From positions 1 to 64,000 of the forward strand of contig NZ_FAOZ01000010.1 in the NCBI RefSeq assembly GCF_001536285.1: a stretch of DNA of 64,000 bases. Direction: 5' to 3'. This document shows positions 26,688 to 34,915 of the stretch, in pieces. The translations under genes were made by a program, and so were the position numbers. Every line of letters begins with the position of its first letter. The stretch's first letter is position 1. A model generated the notes under the pieces. The model ran no database searches, was not told where the DNA came from, and saw nothing but the letters and a program-made list of their open reading frames with translations. The DNA comes from Parafrankia irregularis. GTDB lineage: Bacteria; Actinomycetota; Actinomycetes; Frankiales; Frankiaceae.

Positions 26688-27563
26688 GTGTCCAGCGACC
26701 CGGGCCATGCCCCACCGTGGACGCACGGCGCGTCCGAGGCCGGCCCTCGCGCCGGCCGGCCGGCCACGACGACACCGGAGGGCCTGTACCTGTGGTCGGC
26801 CTCCGGCCTGCGCCGAAGCACCGAGGAGGCTGGCGCCAAGCTGCTCGCCGCGGACTCCTGGCTGGTCTCGGAGGGGCGAGCCCGAACCCTGGACCGCCAC
26901 AGGGAAAGGTTCCTCGCGGCCTGCCGGGCCAGTCGCCGGGGCACCGCCGAGGCGGACGAGGACATCGCCTTCTTCTGGACCGCCGCCATCACGCAGATCC
27001 CCCGCGGGGGCAGTTGGTTCCCGCGGATCGAACTGGTGGACCTGGCAGGACACCGGCGGCTGCAGGTCCGTATCCGCCCGGCACCGCCGCTCGGCACCGG
27101 GGTGCGGGTATGGGGTGCGCCCGTCCCTGACCCGCGCACCCGGCCGCGGGTCAAGGGCCCGGACCTCGACCGGCTGGCAGACCTCCGGCGAACGGCCGGC
27201 GTCCACGGGGCGGACGAGGTTGCGCTGACCACCAGGAGCGGCCTGATCGTCGAGGCGACCACCAGCAGTATCTGCTGGTGGGAGGACGACGCTCTCTGCG
27301 TTCCCGACCTCCGCTTTCGCGTGTTGCCGGGGATAACCATCGGCCTGGTCCTCGAAAGAGCCCGCCGGATCGGCCTCGAGATCCGGCCGAGCCGCCGGCG
27401 CGTCGAGGAGCTCGCCGGCCGGGAGGTGTGGCTGCTCAATGCGCTGCACGGAATCCGGCCAGTGACCTCCTGGGTCGGCACCACGCTCGAGGCCGGACCC
27501 GCCGTCAGAAGCGAGCAATGGCAGCGATGGCTTACCAGCCTGGTACAGGCCCTGCCAACGTAG
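26688..27563 (+). CDS. PabC-like class IV aminotransferase fold (aminodeoxychorismate lyase)
   Basis: This 291-residue protein belongs to the fold-type IV PLP enzymes. It has the Schiff-base lysine in 'RVKGPDLDRLADLRR' (K156), 'GADEVALTTRSGLIVEATTS' with the conserved Glu189, and 'VLPGITIGLVLERARR'. In a locus with an aminodeoxychorismate synthase, the natural function is 4-amino-4-deoxychorismate lyase, which yields PABA and pyruvate. The N-terminal half is diverged and about 30 residues longer than in housekeeping PabC. It starts directly after the hydroxylase stop. About 340 non-coding bases follow. Confidence 0.75.
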   Translation: MSSDPGHAPPWTHGASEAGPRAGRPATTTPEGLYLWSASGLRRSTEEAGAKLLAADSWLVSEGRARTLDRHRERFLAACRASRRGTAEADEDIAFFWTAAITQIPRGGSWFPRIELVDLAGHRRLQVRIRPAPPLGTGVRVWGAPVPDPRTRPRVKGPDLDRLADLRRTAGVHGADEVALTTRSGLIVEATTSSICWWEDDALCVPDLRFRVLPGITIGLVLERARRIGLEIRPSRRRVEELAGREVWLLNALHGIRPVTSWVGTTLEAGPAVRSEQWQRWLTSLVQALPT

Positions 27564-27903
27564 CCGGGTGCAGGACGCATGCGGTGACCCGACACGGAAA
27601 GGAGATGCAAGGCCGGCGGATGGTCCAAAGAGCAGTGCCGCGGATGGTCCATCAAGATAGACCATCCGAAAAAGCGGGTGTAGTGTGACCATCACCAGGA
27701 GGTGATAATCTCGATCCTGCCAGCTCTACGCCCGGCAACCCAGCACCACCCAGGCGTGGAAGTCAAGGAAAATCGCAGGCAACAGCCATCTTCTTTCTCT
27801 CGCCGGCCCCATTCACGGCATATTTTTTCTCCTCCGGATTCGGCTGGCGCTGTGCGGCCGATCGGCACCGTCCTGCCAACGGCCCACGTTTCAGGAGACT
27901 CCG
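27564..27903. other. 340-bp gap before the PobA-like gene with operator-like repeats
   Basis: It contains the GGATGGTC/GACCATCC repeat cluster (27618-27694). A strong but apparently unused ribosome-site-like AGGAGGTG lies at 27697-27704, and a second site, CAGGAGA, lies just before the PobA-like gene. A 72-codon frame from the GTG at 27702 to 27920 overlaps the hydroxylase start and has no family resemblance; it could at most be a leader peptide. Confidence 0.5.
27618..27694. promoter_or_regulatory. Cluster of ATGGTC half-sites, probable regulator binding region
   Basis: GGATGGTCCA occurs at 27618 and again at 27642, 24 bp apart. The second copy forms a perfect inverted repeat, GGATGGTC-N10-GACCATCC (27642-27667), and another GACCATCA lies at 27687. 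Direct repeat plus inverted repeat is the kind of arrangement bound by MocR-type dimers. A TGGACC/TGGACA direct repeat also lies in the mocR-efflux gap (30562 and 30580). Confidence 0.5.
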
Positions 27904-29094
27904 ATTCCCGATCACCCTGAGAAGCGAACCGTCAAGGTCTGCATTATTGGCGCCGGTCCTGCCGGGCTACTTCTTGCTCGCCTTCTTGAACAGTGCGGCA
28001 TTGCCTCCGTGGTTCTGGAGCGGCGCAGCCGGGAACACGTTGAGAAGCGTGTGCGGGCCGGCCTTCTCGAATGGTCCACCGTCGAGGCCTTCCGAGCGGC
28101 CGGTGTGGCGCACCGCCTGGACCGCCACGGCATGGTGCATGACGGAATGGAGCTTCGCCATGATGGCGCGGCCTTCCGCCTCGCCTTCTCCGAGCTCACC
28201 GGCGTCCCGATGGTCGTCTACGGCCAGCAGGAGATCGTCAAGGATCTGATCGGAGCCCGGCTGGAGTCCCAGGGCGAGATCCACTTCGGTGTCACCGATG
28301 TGCGGATCTGCCAGGTGGGCGTCGACGGCTCCCTGGTCCAGTGCACCCTGGACGGAATCCCGGTCGAGATCTCCTGTGAGTTCCTTGCCGGCTGCGACGG
28401 CCATCACGGGGTGTCCCGGGCGGCGATCCCCGCACAGCGGCGCAGCTCACACCAGTGGGCCTACCCTTTCGCCTGGCTCGGTGTCCTCGCCAAGGCCCCG
28501 CCGCTCTCCCCGGAACTGATCTATGCCGTGACCGACCGGGGCTTCGCCCTGCAGAGCATGCGCTCGCCGGACGTGAGCCGCCTCTACCTCCAGGTACCGC
28601 CGAACGAGCCGATCCACCTGCGCAGCGACGAGGAGATCTGGCACGAGCTGGATCTACGCCTTACCGGCGGAACGGGCAAGCTGCCGACCGGGACCATCAC
28701 GGAACGGGTGCTGGTCGGGCTGCGCGCCCATGTGGAGGAGCACATGCAGTACCGGACTCTGTTCCTCCTGGGCGACGCCGCGCACATCGTGCCGCCGAGC
28801 GCCGCGAAGGGGCTGAACATGGCCGTCGCGGATGCCCGCCTGCTCGCCGAGGGACTGGACCACTGGTATCGCTCAGGGCGCCGCGACCTGCTCGACGGCT
28901 ACCAGAGCCACTCACTGCGGCGTGCGTGGCATGGGCAGGAGTTCTCCGAGTTCATGACTTCGCTGCTGCACGTCTCGCCCGGAGAGAGCGCGGCCCAGCG
29001 CCGGATGAGGCGGGCTCGGCTCGATCTCCTGCGCCGGTCGAGCACGGCCGCGACTGCTTTCGCCGAACAGTACGTCGGGCTTTCCCGGCCGTAG
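27904..29094 (+). CDS. p-Hydroxybenzoate-3-hydroxylase (PobA)-like flavin monooxygenase, apparent ATT start
   Basis: The product is about 396 residues. The FAD fold 'VCIIGAGPAGLLLARLLEQ' is preceded by only nine codons back to an ATT (27904) with CAGGAGA 7 bases upstream. No in-frame ATG, GTG or TTG exists between the upstream stop (27706) and 28009, and a start at 28009 would delete the dinucleotide fold. The substrate-binding residues of PobA are kept: Tyr in 'ELIYAV', Ser and Arg in 'LQSMRS', Arg in 'VSRLY', Tyr in 'EQYVGL'. 'LFLLGDAAHIVPPSAAKGLN' is the second FAD motif. A para-substituted free benzoate is therefore the expected substrate; in this locus that would be PABA, giving 4-amino-3-hydroxybenzoate. 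Confidence 0.8.
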   Translation: MPDHPEKRTVKVCIIGAGPAGLLLARLLEQCGIASVVLERRSREHVEKRVRAGLLEWSTVEAFRAAGVAHRLDRHGMVHDGMELRHDGAAFRLAFSELTGVPMVVYGQQEIVKDLIGARLESQGEIHFGVTDVRICQVGVDGSLVQCTLDGIPVEISCEFLAGCDGHHGVSRAAIPAQRRSSHQWAYPFAWLGVLAKAPPLSPELIYAVTDRGFALQSMRSPDVSRLYLQVPPNEPIHLRSDEEIWHELDLRLTGGTGKLPTGTITERVLVGLRAHVEEHMQYRTLFLLGDAAHIVPPSAAKGLNMAVADARLLAEGLDHWYRSGRRDLLDGYQSHSLRRAWHGQEFSEFMTSLLHVSPGESAAQRRMRRARLDLLRRSSTAATAFAEQYVGLSRP

Positions 29095-29118
29095 GGCTTG
29101 GCCGGCCGTAGGGAAAGC
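29079..29118. terminator. Hairpin between convergent PobA-like and MocR genes
   Basis: GCTTTCCC (29079-29086) and GGGAAAGC (29111-29118) pair around a GGCC-rich centre. The left arm overlaps the last codons of the PobA-like gene, and the MocR gene ends at 29150 on the other strand, so it may serve both. Confidence 0.45.
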
Positions 29119-29149
29119 GCCGCCGCTGTACCGCTCGGGCCACCGGGGG

Positions 29150-30556
29150 CTATCCGGGAACAAGGTCCACGAACTCCGCGATTCCACGCGTGAAGGAATG
29201 ACTGGGTGGCCGGCCGTAGGCGAGTACAACGGCGTCGTCCGCCTGCTCGCCGGCGATCCGGTAGCTGTCCAGATTGCCGATACCGAGGCCGCGCCGGGCC
29301 GCGGACCGCTGCAGCCATCCGGCCTGCACGCCGGCCGGAAGCTCGATAACCGCATGCAGGCCGGCGGCAATTCCGCGAACCGTCGCCCCGGGCACCCGCT
29401 CCGCCACCATACCGACCATGTGGTCGCGCCGTTGCCGGTAGGCGACTCGCCGTTTACGCAGGTGCGTCGCGAACGCACCGGATCGCAGCATCGATGCGAG
29501 CACTTTCTGGTCGAAGCTTCCGGAGGCGGCATCACTGAGATACTTCGCCTCGCACACCGGGGAGATGAGATGGGGTGGGAGCACCAGCCAGCCGAGCCGG
29601 ATTCCGGGTGCCAGCGTCTTGCTCACGCTGCCGATATACGCGACCCGGTCGGGGTCCTCGCCCTGCATCGCGCCCAGCGGCCCGCCGTCGTAGAGGAACT
29701 CCCCGTCGTAGTCGTCTTCTATGATCAGGCCGTTGGTCCGCCGCGCCCAGGCGAACGCCTCCGCCCGGCGGTCCGGATGCAGTCTCACTCCCAGCGGGAA
29801 CTGATGGGACGGAGTGAGCACGACCGCCTGCGCCGAGGATGTCCACAGCCGCCGGGTGTCCGCACCCAGTGCGTCCACCGGCAGCGACACCACGTTCAGG
29901 CTCGCGCCGGCCACGCGATGATGATCGGCCAGTCCGGGGTCCTCCAGGGCCACCGTCCGGGTGCCCGCATCACGCAGAACCCTGCATATCAGGTCAAGCC
30001 CCTGCCGAAATCCGGCACAGATGACGATGTTCTCGGTGTCGACGGCGAGATTTCTCGACCGCCGGAGGTGATCAGCAACCGCACTGCGCAGCTCCGGGAC
30101 GCCCTGTGGGTCCTGATATCCGAGGAAGGACGCCGGTGAGGTGCGGAGAATCTCGCGCAGCGCATTCTGCCACTCGCTCCGCGGGAAGGAGGTCAGATCG
30201 GGCTCTCCCGGACGGAAGTCCCAGCGAAGGGCACTCGCTTCCTTTTCCGACCGCGGACCGATGTTTTTCGGCTCCGCTCCGCCGGTGGCGAGGTCCGCGA
30301 CCCGTGATCCACCGCCCCGGCTGCTCACCAGGAATCCCTCGCTCACCAGCTGCGTATACGCCGTGCTGATCGTTCCACGGGAGACACCGAGCTCCGCGGC
30401 GAGGATGCGACTCGACGGCAGGCGCGCGCCGGGGCGGAGACGACCGGCCCGGATGGCGTCACGAAGGCCGGCCTCCAACGCGGCTCTGCGACCAAGCTTC
30501 GGGTCGAGATCGACCAGGAAGCTGTACGGACCGGGTTTGACCCAGGAAATGGTCAC
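29150..30556 (-). CDS. MocR/GntR-type regulator with aminotransferase domain
   Basis: The product is about 468 residues. An N-terminal GntR winged helix (about residues 20-85: 'LEAGLRDAIRAGRLRPGARLPSSR', 'LGVSRGTISTAYTQLVSEGFL') is joined to a fold-type I aminotransferase-like domain with 'IIEDDYDGEF' and the PLP lysine motif 'IGSVSKTLAPGIRLGW'. MocR proteins sense PLP or amino compounds and usually control adjacent genes. Here the neighbours are a divergent efflux gene and the convergent PobA-like gene of the PABA locus. The GTG at 30556 has TAAGG upstream; in-frame ATGs at 30574 and 30586 lack one. It is probably the pathway regulator. Confidence 0.85.
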   Translation of the reverse strand: MTISWVKPGPYSFLVDLDPKLGRRAALEAGLRDAIRAGRLRPGARLPSSRILAAELGVSRGTISTAYTQLVSEGFLVSSRGGGSRVADLATGGAEPKNIGPRSEKEASALRWDFRPGEPDLTSFPRSEWQNALREILRTSPASFLGYQDPQGVPELRSAVADHLRRSRNLAVDTENIVICAGFRQGLDLICRVLRDAGTRTVALEDPGLADHHRVAGASLNVVSLPVDALGADTRRLWTSSAQAVVLTPSHQFPLGVRLHPDRRAEAFAWARRTNGLIIEDDYDGEFLYDGGPLGAMQGEDPDRVAYIGSVSKTLAPGIRLGWLVLPPHLISPVCEAKYLSDAASGSFDQKVLASMLRSGAFATHLRKRRVAYRQRRDHMVGMVAERVPGATVRGIAAGLHAVIELPAGVQAGWLQRSAARRGLGIGNLDSYRIAGEQADDAVVLAYGRPPSHSFTRGIAEFVDLVPG

Positions 30557-30601
30557 GAGTTTGGACCTTAGCATGAGGCTGGACACCGATATGGTTTCGT
30601 C

Positions 30602-31993
30602 GTGGAGAATAAGGATGGAGACGAGTGCCAGGCGTCACATCGGGCACCTCCGCTGGCCGGTATCGAGCCGACAGGCGGTATAGAGCCGCTGGCAGTGCCC
30701 ATGGCCATGGGCAACATGGCCATGGGCAACGGGGATACCACTTCGGCTCGCCGCCCCTCGGCCCGATGGTCCCTCTCCGACCATCGCATCCTTGTTCTCG
30801 CGATCACCGCCGGAGCGGTCGCGGCAAATCTTTACTATGGTCAAACTCTTCTGGTCGACATGGCGCAGGGACTCGACGTCGGCGAGTCCACCATCGGTGC
30901 GATCGTGGCATCCACCCAGCTGAGCTATGCGGTCGGTCTGGTGCTGCTGGTTCCGTTGGGGGATGTCGCCGACCGGCGGCGGCTGGTTTCGATCCTGCTC
31001 GCCGCGACAATGGTCGTCCTCGCCGGCGTTGCCACCGCCCCCAACGCGGCCGTGCTGCTCGTCGCCAGCATCATGCTCGGGCTGGTGAACGTCACACCGC
31101 AGATCGCGCTCCCGCTGGCGGTCCACCTGAGCAGGCCAGCCGACCGCGGGCGCGTCGCAGGCCAGATCATGACCGGACTGCTCACCGGAATCCTGCTCTC
31201 CAGAACGGTCGCCGGAATCATCGGCGGGCAGTTCGGCTGGCGCACGATGTACGGGTGCGCGGCGGTCTGGACCGCGGTTCTTCTGGTCGCCTGTCGCCGC
31301 GCTCTGCCCATATCACCAAAGACCACTGACTGGGCCTACCGGGACCTGGTCGCGAACACGTTCCTCCTCGCGGTTCGGACGCGTGGCCTTCGGCGTCCGA
31401 TGCTCTACGGATTCCTGGCCTTCGCGGTCCTCACCGGCTTCTGGACCACACTTCCCGCCCGGCTGTCCGGCGCTCCGTTCGAACGCGGGCCCACGACGGT
31501 GGGGCTTATCGCGCTGATCGGGGTCGGCGGTGCCCTGGTAGCGCCACGAGCCGGCCGTATCGCGGATATGGGCCGCGGGCGCCTGGTGACCCTCTGCGGG
31601 CTCCTGATGATCGCGTCATCCTTCTGTGTTCTCGCCGCCGGCCGCTCGAGCCTGGTGGTACTGGCTCTCGGGGTCGTTCTGCTCGACGTCGGTTACAGCG
31701 CGGCCAACAGCGCCAACCAGCAGCGAATATTCGCCAGTGCCGGAGAGACCGCCGCCCGTCTCAACACCATCTACGTCGTGACGCTCTTCGCCGGCGGCAC
31801 GCTCGGTACCAATGCGGCTCTCGCGATCTGGCAGCAATGGGGCTGGACCGGGGTGTGCCTGTTCGGCGGGCTGCTGGCCTCCGCCGGCGCCGCGGCGGCA
31901 ACGACCGATTTCGATTTTCGTGGCCGACGTGTCCGGGGCGACGGGCCGACTCCGTCCGAGATGCCGACGCGACGTGAACAGTCCGTCAACTGA
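30602..31993 (+). CDS. DHA1-type major facilitator transporter
   Basis: This protein of about 463 residues has 12 predicted hydrophobic segments, starting with 'ILVLAITAGAVAANLYYGQTL' and then 'LVPLGDVADRRRLVSIL'. That is the MFS motif A of the YnfM/AraJ-like drug and metabolite exporters. The N-terminus is uncertain: GTG 30602 gives about 55 low-complexity residues, and ATG 30701 lies in a perfect 15-bp tandem repeat (ATGGCCATGGGCAAC twice). It is divergent from MocR with a 45-bp gap, and the epimerase-like gene follows. It probably exports the PABA-derived product. Confidence 0.8.
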   Translation: MENKDGDECQASHRAPPLAGIEPTGGIEPLAVPMAMGNMAMGNGDTTSARRPSARWSLSDHRILVLAITAGAVAANLYYGQTLLVDMAQGLDVGESTIGAIVASTQLSYAVGLVLLVPLGDVADRRRLVSILLAATMVVLAGVATAPNAAVLLVASIMLGLVNVTPQIALPLAVHLSRPADRGRVAGQIMTGLLTGILLSRTVAGIIGGQFGWRTMYGCAAVWTAVLLVACRRALPISPKTTDWAYRDLVANTFLLAVRTRGLRRPMLYGFLAFAVLTGFWTTLPARLSGAPFERGPTTVGLIALIGVGGALVAPRAGRIADMGRGRLVTLCGLLMIASSFCVLAAGRSSLVVLALGVVLLDVGYSAANSANQQRIFASAGETAARLNTIYVVTLFAGGTLGTNAALAIWQQWGWTGVCLFGGLLASAGAAAATTDFDFRGRRVRGDGPTPSEMPTRREQSVN

Positions 31994-32009
31994 CAAGAAC
32001 TGACAAGAA

Positions 32010-32897
32010 ATGGGTGATAGCACGATGCGTGTTTTTGTGGTCGGTGCCACCGGTGCCGCGGGCAGGCCGCTGGTGGACGCTCTCCTGGCGGCGGGCCACG
32101 AGATCACAGCGATGTCTCCGGGCCCACGACTGGACCAGCTTCCTCCCGCCGTGGGACGGCTGCGCGCGGGACTGCTGGACACGGATCTGGAAGACGTTCT
32201 GCCGTCTCGGCTCGCAGGTCATGACGCGGTCGTCAACCTCGCCACGGCGGTGCCAGCGGATGATGACGACCCACGGGGGTGGGATCTCGACTCGAGCATC
32301 CGCGAGACGGGTTCCCCGCGGTTGGCCAGGCTGGTCGCCCAGGTCGGCGTCCCGGTGCTGGTCCAGCTCAGCATCAGCATGATCTACCCGGTGCGCGGCG
32401 CCGAATGGATCGATGAGTCGGTCCCCATCGACTCCGACCCCGAACGGGCCGCTCTCGTGGGTCCGACCGCGGCGATGGAGGAAGCCGTCATCGAACTTCC
32501 CCGGACATGCTCCTGGACGATTCTGCGGGCCGCGCGTTTCGTCGGGCCGGCAACCATTCAGGATCGGCAGCGAGAGCTGCTGCGGGCGGGAAAACTCCCG
32601 ATTCCCGGGGATGGCAGCACTTTCGTCTCCCATGTACACGTCGCGGATGTCGCGGACGCCGTGCTCGCGGTGCTCGACCGACGGCCGTCGGGCGAAATCC
32701 TCAACCTCGCCGCCGAGCCGATGACCTACGAGTCGTATCTGACCCGGCTCGCCCGGATCGACGGCGCCCCGCAACCAGCCGTCGACGCTGACCTCGAACC
32801 GGATCTGGACAACCAGCGGATCGACAGCGGCCGGGCACAGCGCCTTCTCGGCTGGACCGCACGGCGGGGGAACTGGCCGGAGGCGATCGCGGGCTGA
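32010..32897 (+). CDS. NAD(P)-dependent epimerase/NmrA-like extended SDR
   Basis: This 295-residue protein has the Rossmann glycine motif 'VFVVGATGAAGRPLVDALL' and the extended-SDR pattern ('HVHVADVADAVLAVL', 'LNLAAEPMTYESYL'). A 'SISMIYPVRG' segment stands where the catalytic YxxxK is expected but lacks the usual lysine spacing. It may therefore be a weakly catalytic or regulatory NAD(P)-binding protein. The start is ATG 32010, or ATG 32025 ('MRVFVVG') with GGTGAT upstream. It lies 16 bp after the exporter and is probably the last gene of this arm. Confidence 0.7.
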   Translation: MGDSTMRVFVVGATGAAGRPLVDALLAAGHEITAMSPGPRLDQLPPAVGRLRAGLLDTDLEDVLPSRLAGHDAVVNLATAVPADDDDPRGWDLDSSIRETGSPRLARLVAQVGVPVLVQLSISMIYPVRGAEWIDESVPIDSDPERAALVGPTAAMEEAVIELPRTCSWTILRAARFVGPATIQDRQRELLRAGKLPIPGDGSTFVSHVHVADVADAVLAVLDRRPSGEILNLAAEPMTYESYLTRLARIDGAPQPAVDADLEPDLDNQRIDSGRAQRLLGWTARRGNWPEAIAG

Positions 32898-32922
32898 CCC
32901 GCGCGGCTGGGGCGTGCCGGGC

Positions 32923-32998
32923 TCAGCCGGGCCTGACGCCGAGGCTGGCGACGTCGTAGGCGGCGTTGCGGCCGGTCAGCACATCGCACGCAGCGAGC
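32923..32998 (-). pseudogene. Remnant of a paralogue of the kinase/solute-binding gene (C-terminal end)
   Basis: On the minus strand this stretch reads 'NAAYDVASLGVRPG' and a stop, almost identical to the last residues of the protein at 34916 ('NASYDVANLGVRPG'). At DNA level 32923-32968 matches 34916-34961 at 42 of 46 positions without gaps; similarity then fades. It is a decayed copy of the 3' end, so a duplication once included this site. Confidence 0.6.
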
Positions 32999-33006
32999 CG
33001 ATGCGG

Positions 33007-34812
33007 TCAGGCATGGCCGTCCTCCGCCAGTTCTGGCCGGAAGACGGTCACCTGACCCCCGCCCGTGGCCTTCGCGTGGTACATGGCGAGATCGGCCCGG
33101 TGGAGGAGGGCCTCCGCCGAAACCGTCCCCGCATCCTCCTCCACCGTGACCAGACCGACGCTGGCGTCGACGCGGCACGGGCAGCTCCGCAGTTGGATCG
33201 GAGCGCGCACCGCGCGGGTCAGACGGCGCCCGACCGCCTCCGGATCCCGCGAGTCCGATTCGAGCAGGATCGCGAACTCATCCCCGCCGAGCCGGGCAAC
33301 CGAGTCGTCCGGCCTGACCTGCCCGGCCAGCCGCGCGGCGACGACGCACAGCAGTTCGTCGCCGGCCGCGTGCCCGAACCTGTCGTTGACACCTTTGAAT
33401 CCATCCAGATCGCAGAAGAGGAGCGAGACCCGGTGCGGCCGGAGGCGGCGGTCGGCCAGCGCGCGATTGAGGCGGGCGACGAAGAGCGCGCGGTTCGCGA
33501 GCCCGGTCAGCGGGTCATGGAACGCGAGGTGGTGCAGCTCGTGCTGCTTCCCCTCGAGCTGGGTCAGCAGGTGTGCGTTGTCAGCCATCGTGGTCATCTG
33601 GCGGAGCACGGCGAGCAGGAGCAGGCCCAGCAGCCCCCACAGGGTCAGATCACGATCGAGGCTTCCGCTCACGGGCTGGAGATGGAAGACGGCGAACGCG
33701 CCGCCGACCAGCAGCGGGATGTACGGCAGCACCCCGTGCCACCAGCGGTGACGTGCCGGCGAACGCGCGGCCGCCGTCCCGTCGGCCGAACCTGCCCCCA
33801 CGGCCGCGCGGCCGTCCACCCGGACGGCGGCGGCGGTCTCGACGGCGGCGGTCTCCCAGCGGTCTGGCGGCAGGCGCCCGGTGGCCGGCACAGGCCCGCC
33901 GGGGCGGAGCAGGGCAGCGAGCGCGAGAAGCAGACCACTGCCCCCGAAGCCGAGATCCAGCACCCGCGGGACGTCGGCAAGCCCACGGACACCGGCATAC
34001 ATGTGCGACATGACGGACAGACAGAAGAGCATGATCCCGGATCCGACCAGCACCAGGCCGAGCGGCGACCGCGGCCTGCGGAACGCCGCGGTCAGGATGA
34101 CCAGGACGATGAGCAGGGTCGCGACAGCCGCGACGGCCAGGGTCCCGGGCAGGCCCGGCGACACGGGCGAGTCCAGCGCCCGGTTCAGGATCAGCACCCA
34201 GCAGAGCAACGCCACCGCACCGACGACGATCAGGCCATCCAGAACAGTGATCACGTGCAGCCGCCGGTTCGCCCCGTCGACCCGAGCGCGGGTCGCGTGG
34301 TCGTAGGGCTCGGACGGAAAGCACAGCAGGGCCGCCAGGCCGCACACCGTCGGCGTCAGGGCGAGCAGTGCCAGCGGGGTCATACTGGGCAACGCGGGAC
34401 CGCCGTTGATGACGTCCCGCGCGATCGCCCCTCCCGCCAGCGCGTTCGCCATGATCATCGCGGCGATGAGTAATCGCCAGGCTCGTTCCGCCCCGTGGTT
34501 GCGCAGACCAGCCCACACGCAGGTTCCCACCGCCACCGCCGAGAAGATCGGGCTCGTGAGGCGCGCGAACGCGAGCTCGGTGCGGCCCTCCAGGACCAGC
34601 AGCGGGAGCGCGGAACCAAGCAGGAGCAGCAGGATCACGCCGGCGGCCCGGCGGAACGGACGGTCGGTCTGATCCCACAGGCGGATCACCCATCCCGTGC
34701 GGTGCGGTCGCGCCGACGGAGCCCGCCCGGCGCCCCGGGCAGCCGTGGGAACGACGGACTCGTCCAGGCCGCCGGGAGACTCCTCGGTCCGCTCCGGGAC
34801 GTGGCCCCGCAT
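33007..34812 (-). CDS. Membrane-bound diguanylate cyclase (GGDEF)
   Basis: The product is about 601 residues with roughly ten hydrophobic segments in the first 400 residues as a membrane sensor. A C-terminal GGDEF domain has 'HDPLTGLANRALFVARL', 'SLLFCDLDGFKGVNDRFGH' and the active site 'RLGGDEFAILLES'. The inhibitory I-site RxxD ('RPDD', five residues before GGDEF) is present, so product feedback is likely. No EAL domain is seen. It should make cyclic di-GMP from GTP at the inner membrane. The ATG at 34812 has GGTGGGG upstream. It sits between two copies of a 46-bp sequence from the end of the kinase-fusion gene. Confidence 0.85.
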   Translation of the reverse strand: MRGHVPERTEESPGGLDESVVPTAARGAGRAPSARPHRTGWVIRLWDQTDRPFRRAAGVILLLLLGSALPLLVLEGRTELAFARLTSPIFSAVAVGTCVWAGLRNHGAERAWRLLIAAMIMANALAGGAIARDVINGGPALPSMTPLALLALTPTVCGLAALLCFPSEPYDHATRARVDGANRRLHVITVLDGLIVVGAVALLCWVLILNRALDSPVSPGLPGTLAVAAVATLLIVLVILTAAFRRPRSPLGLVLVGSGIMLFCLSVMSHMYAGVRGLADVPRVLDLGFGGSGLLLALAALLRPGGPVPATGRLPPDRWETAAVETAAAVRVDGRAAVGAGSADGTAAARSPARHRWWHGVLPYIPLLVGGAFAVFHLQPVSGSLDRDLTLWGLLGLLLLAVLRQMTTMADNAHLLTQLEGKQHELHHLAFHDPLTGLANRALFVARLNRALADRRLRPHRVSLLFCDLDGFKGVNDRFGHAAGDELLCVVAARLAGQVRPDDSVARLGGDEFAILLESDSRDPEAVGRRLTRAVRAPIQLRSCPCRVDASVGLVTVEEDAGTVSAEALLHRADLAMYHAKATGGGQVTVFRPELAEDGHA

Positions 34813-34915
34813 GGCCCCACCACCGCCCATGCCGCTGAGATTGCGTCGAACCGAGCGTGTCAACACACGCGGGACATCGCAACTACAGGCCGGCGACCAC
34901 AGCCCGCTGCCGTCG

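Noticed and set aside
27702-27920. A 72-codon frame with GTG start next to AGGAGGTG.
   Set aside because: No recognisable family, low complexity, and it overlaps the hydroxylase start. It was kept only as a possible leader peptide.
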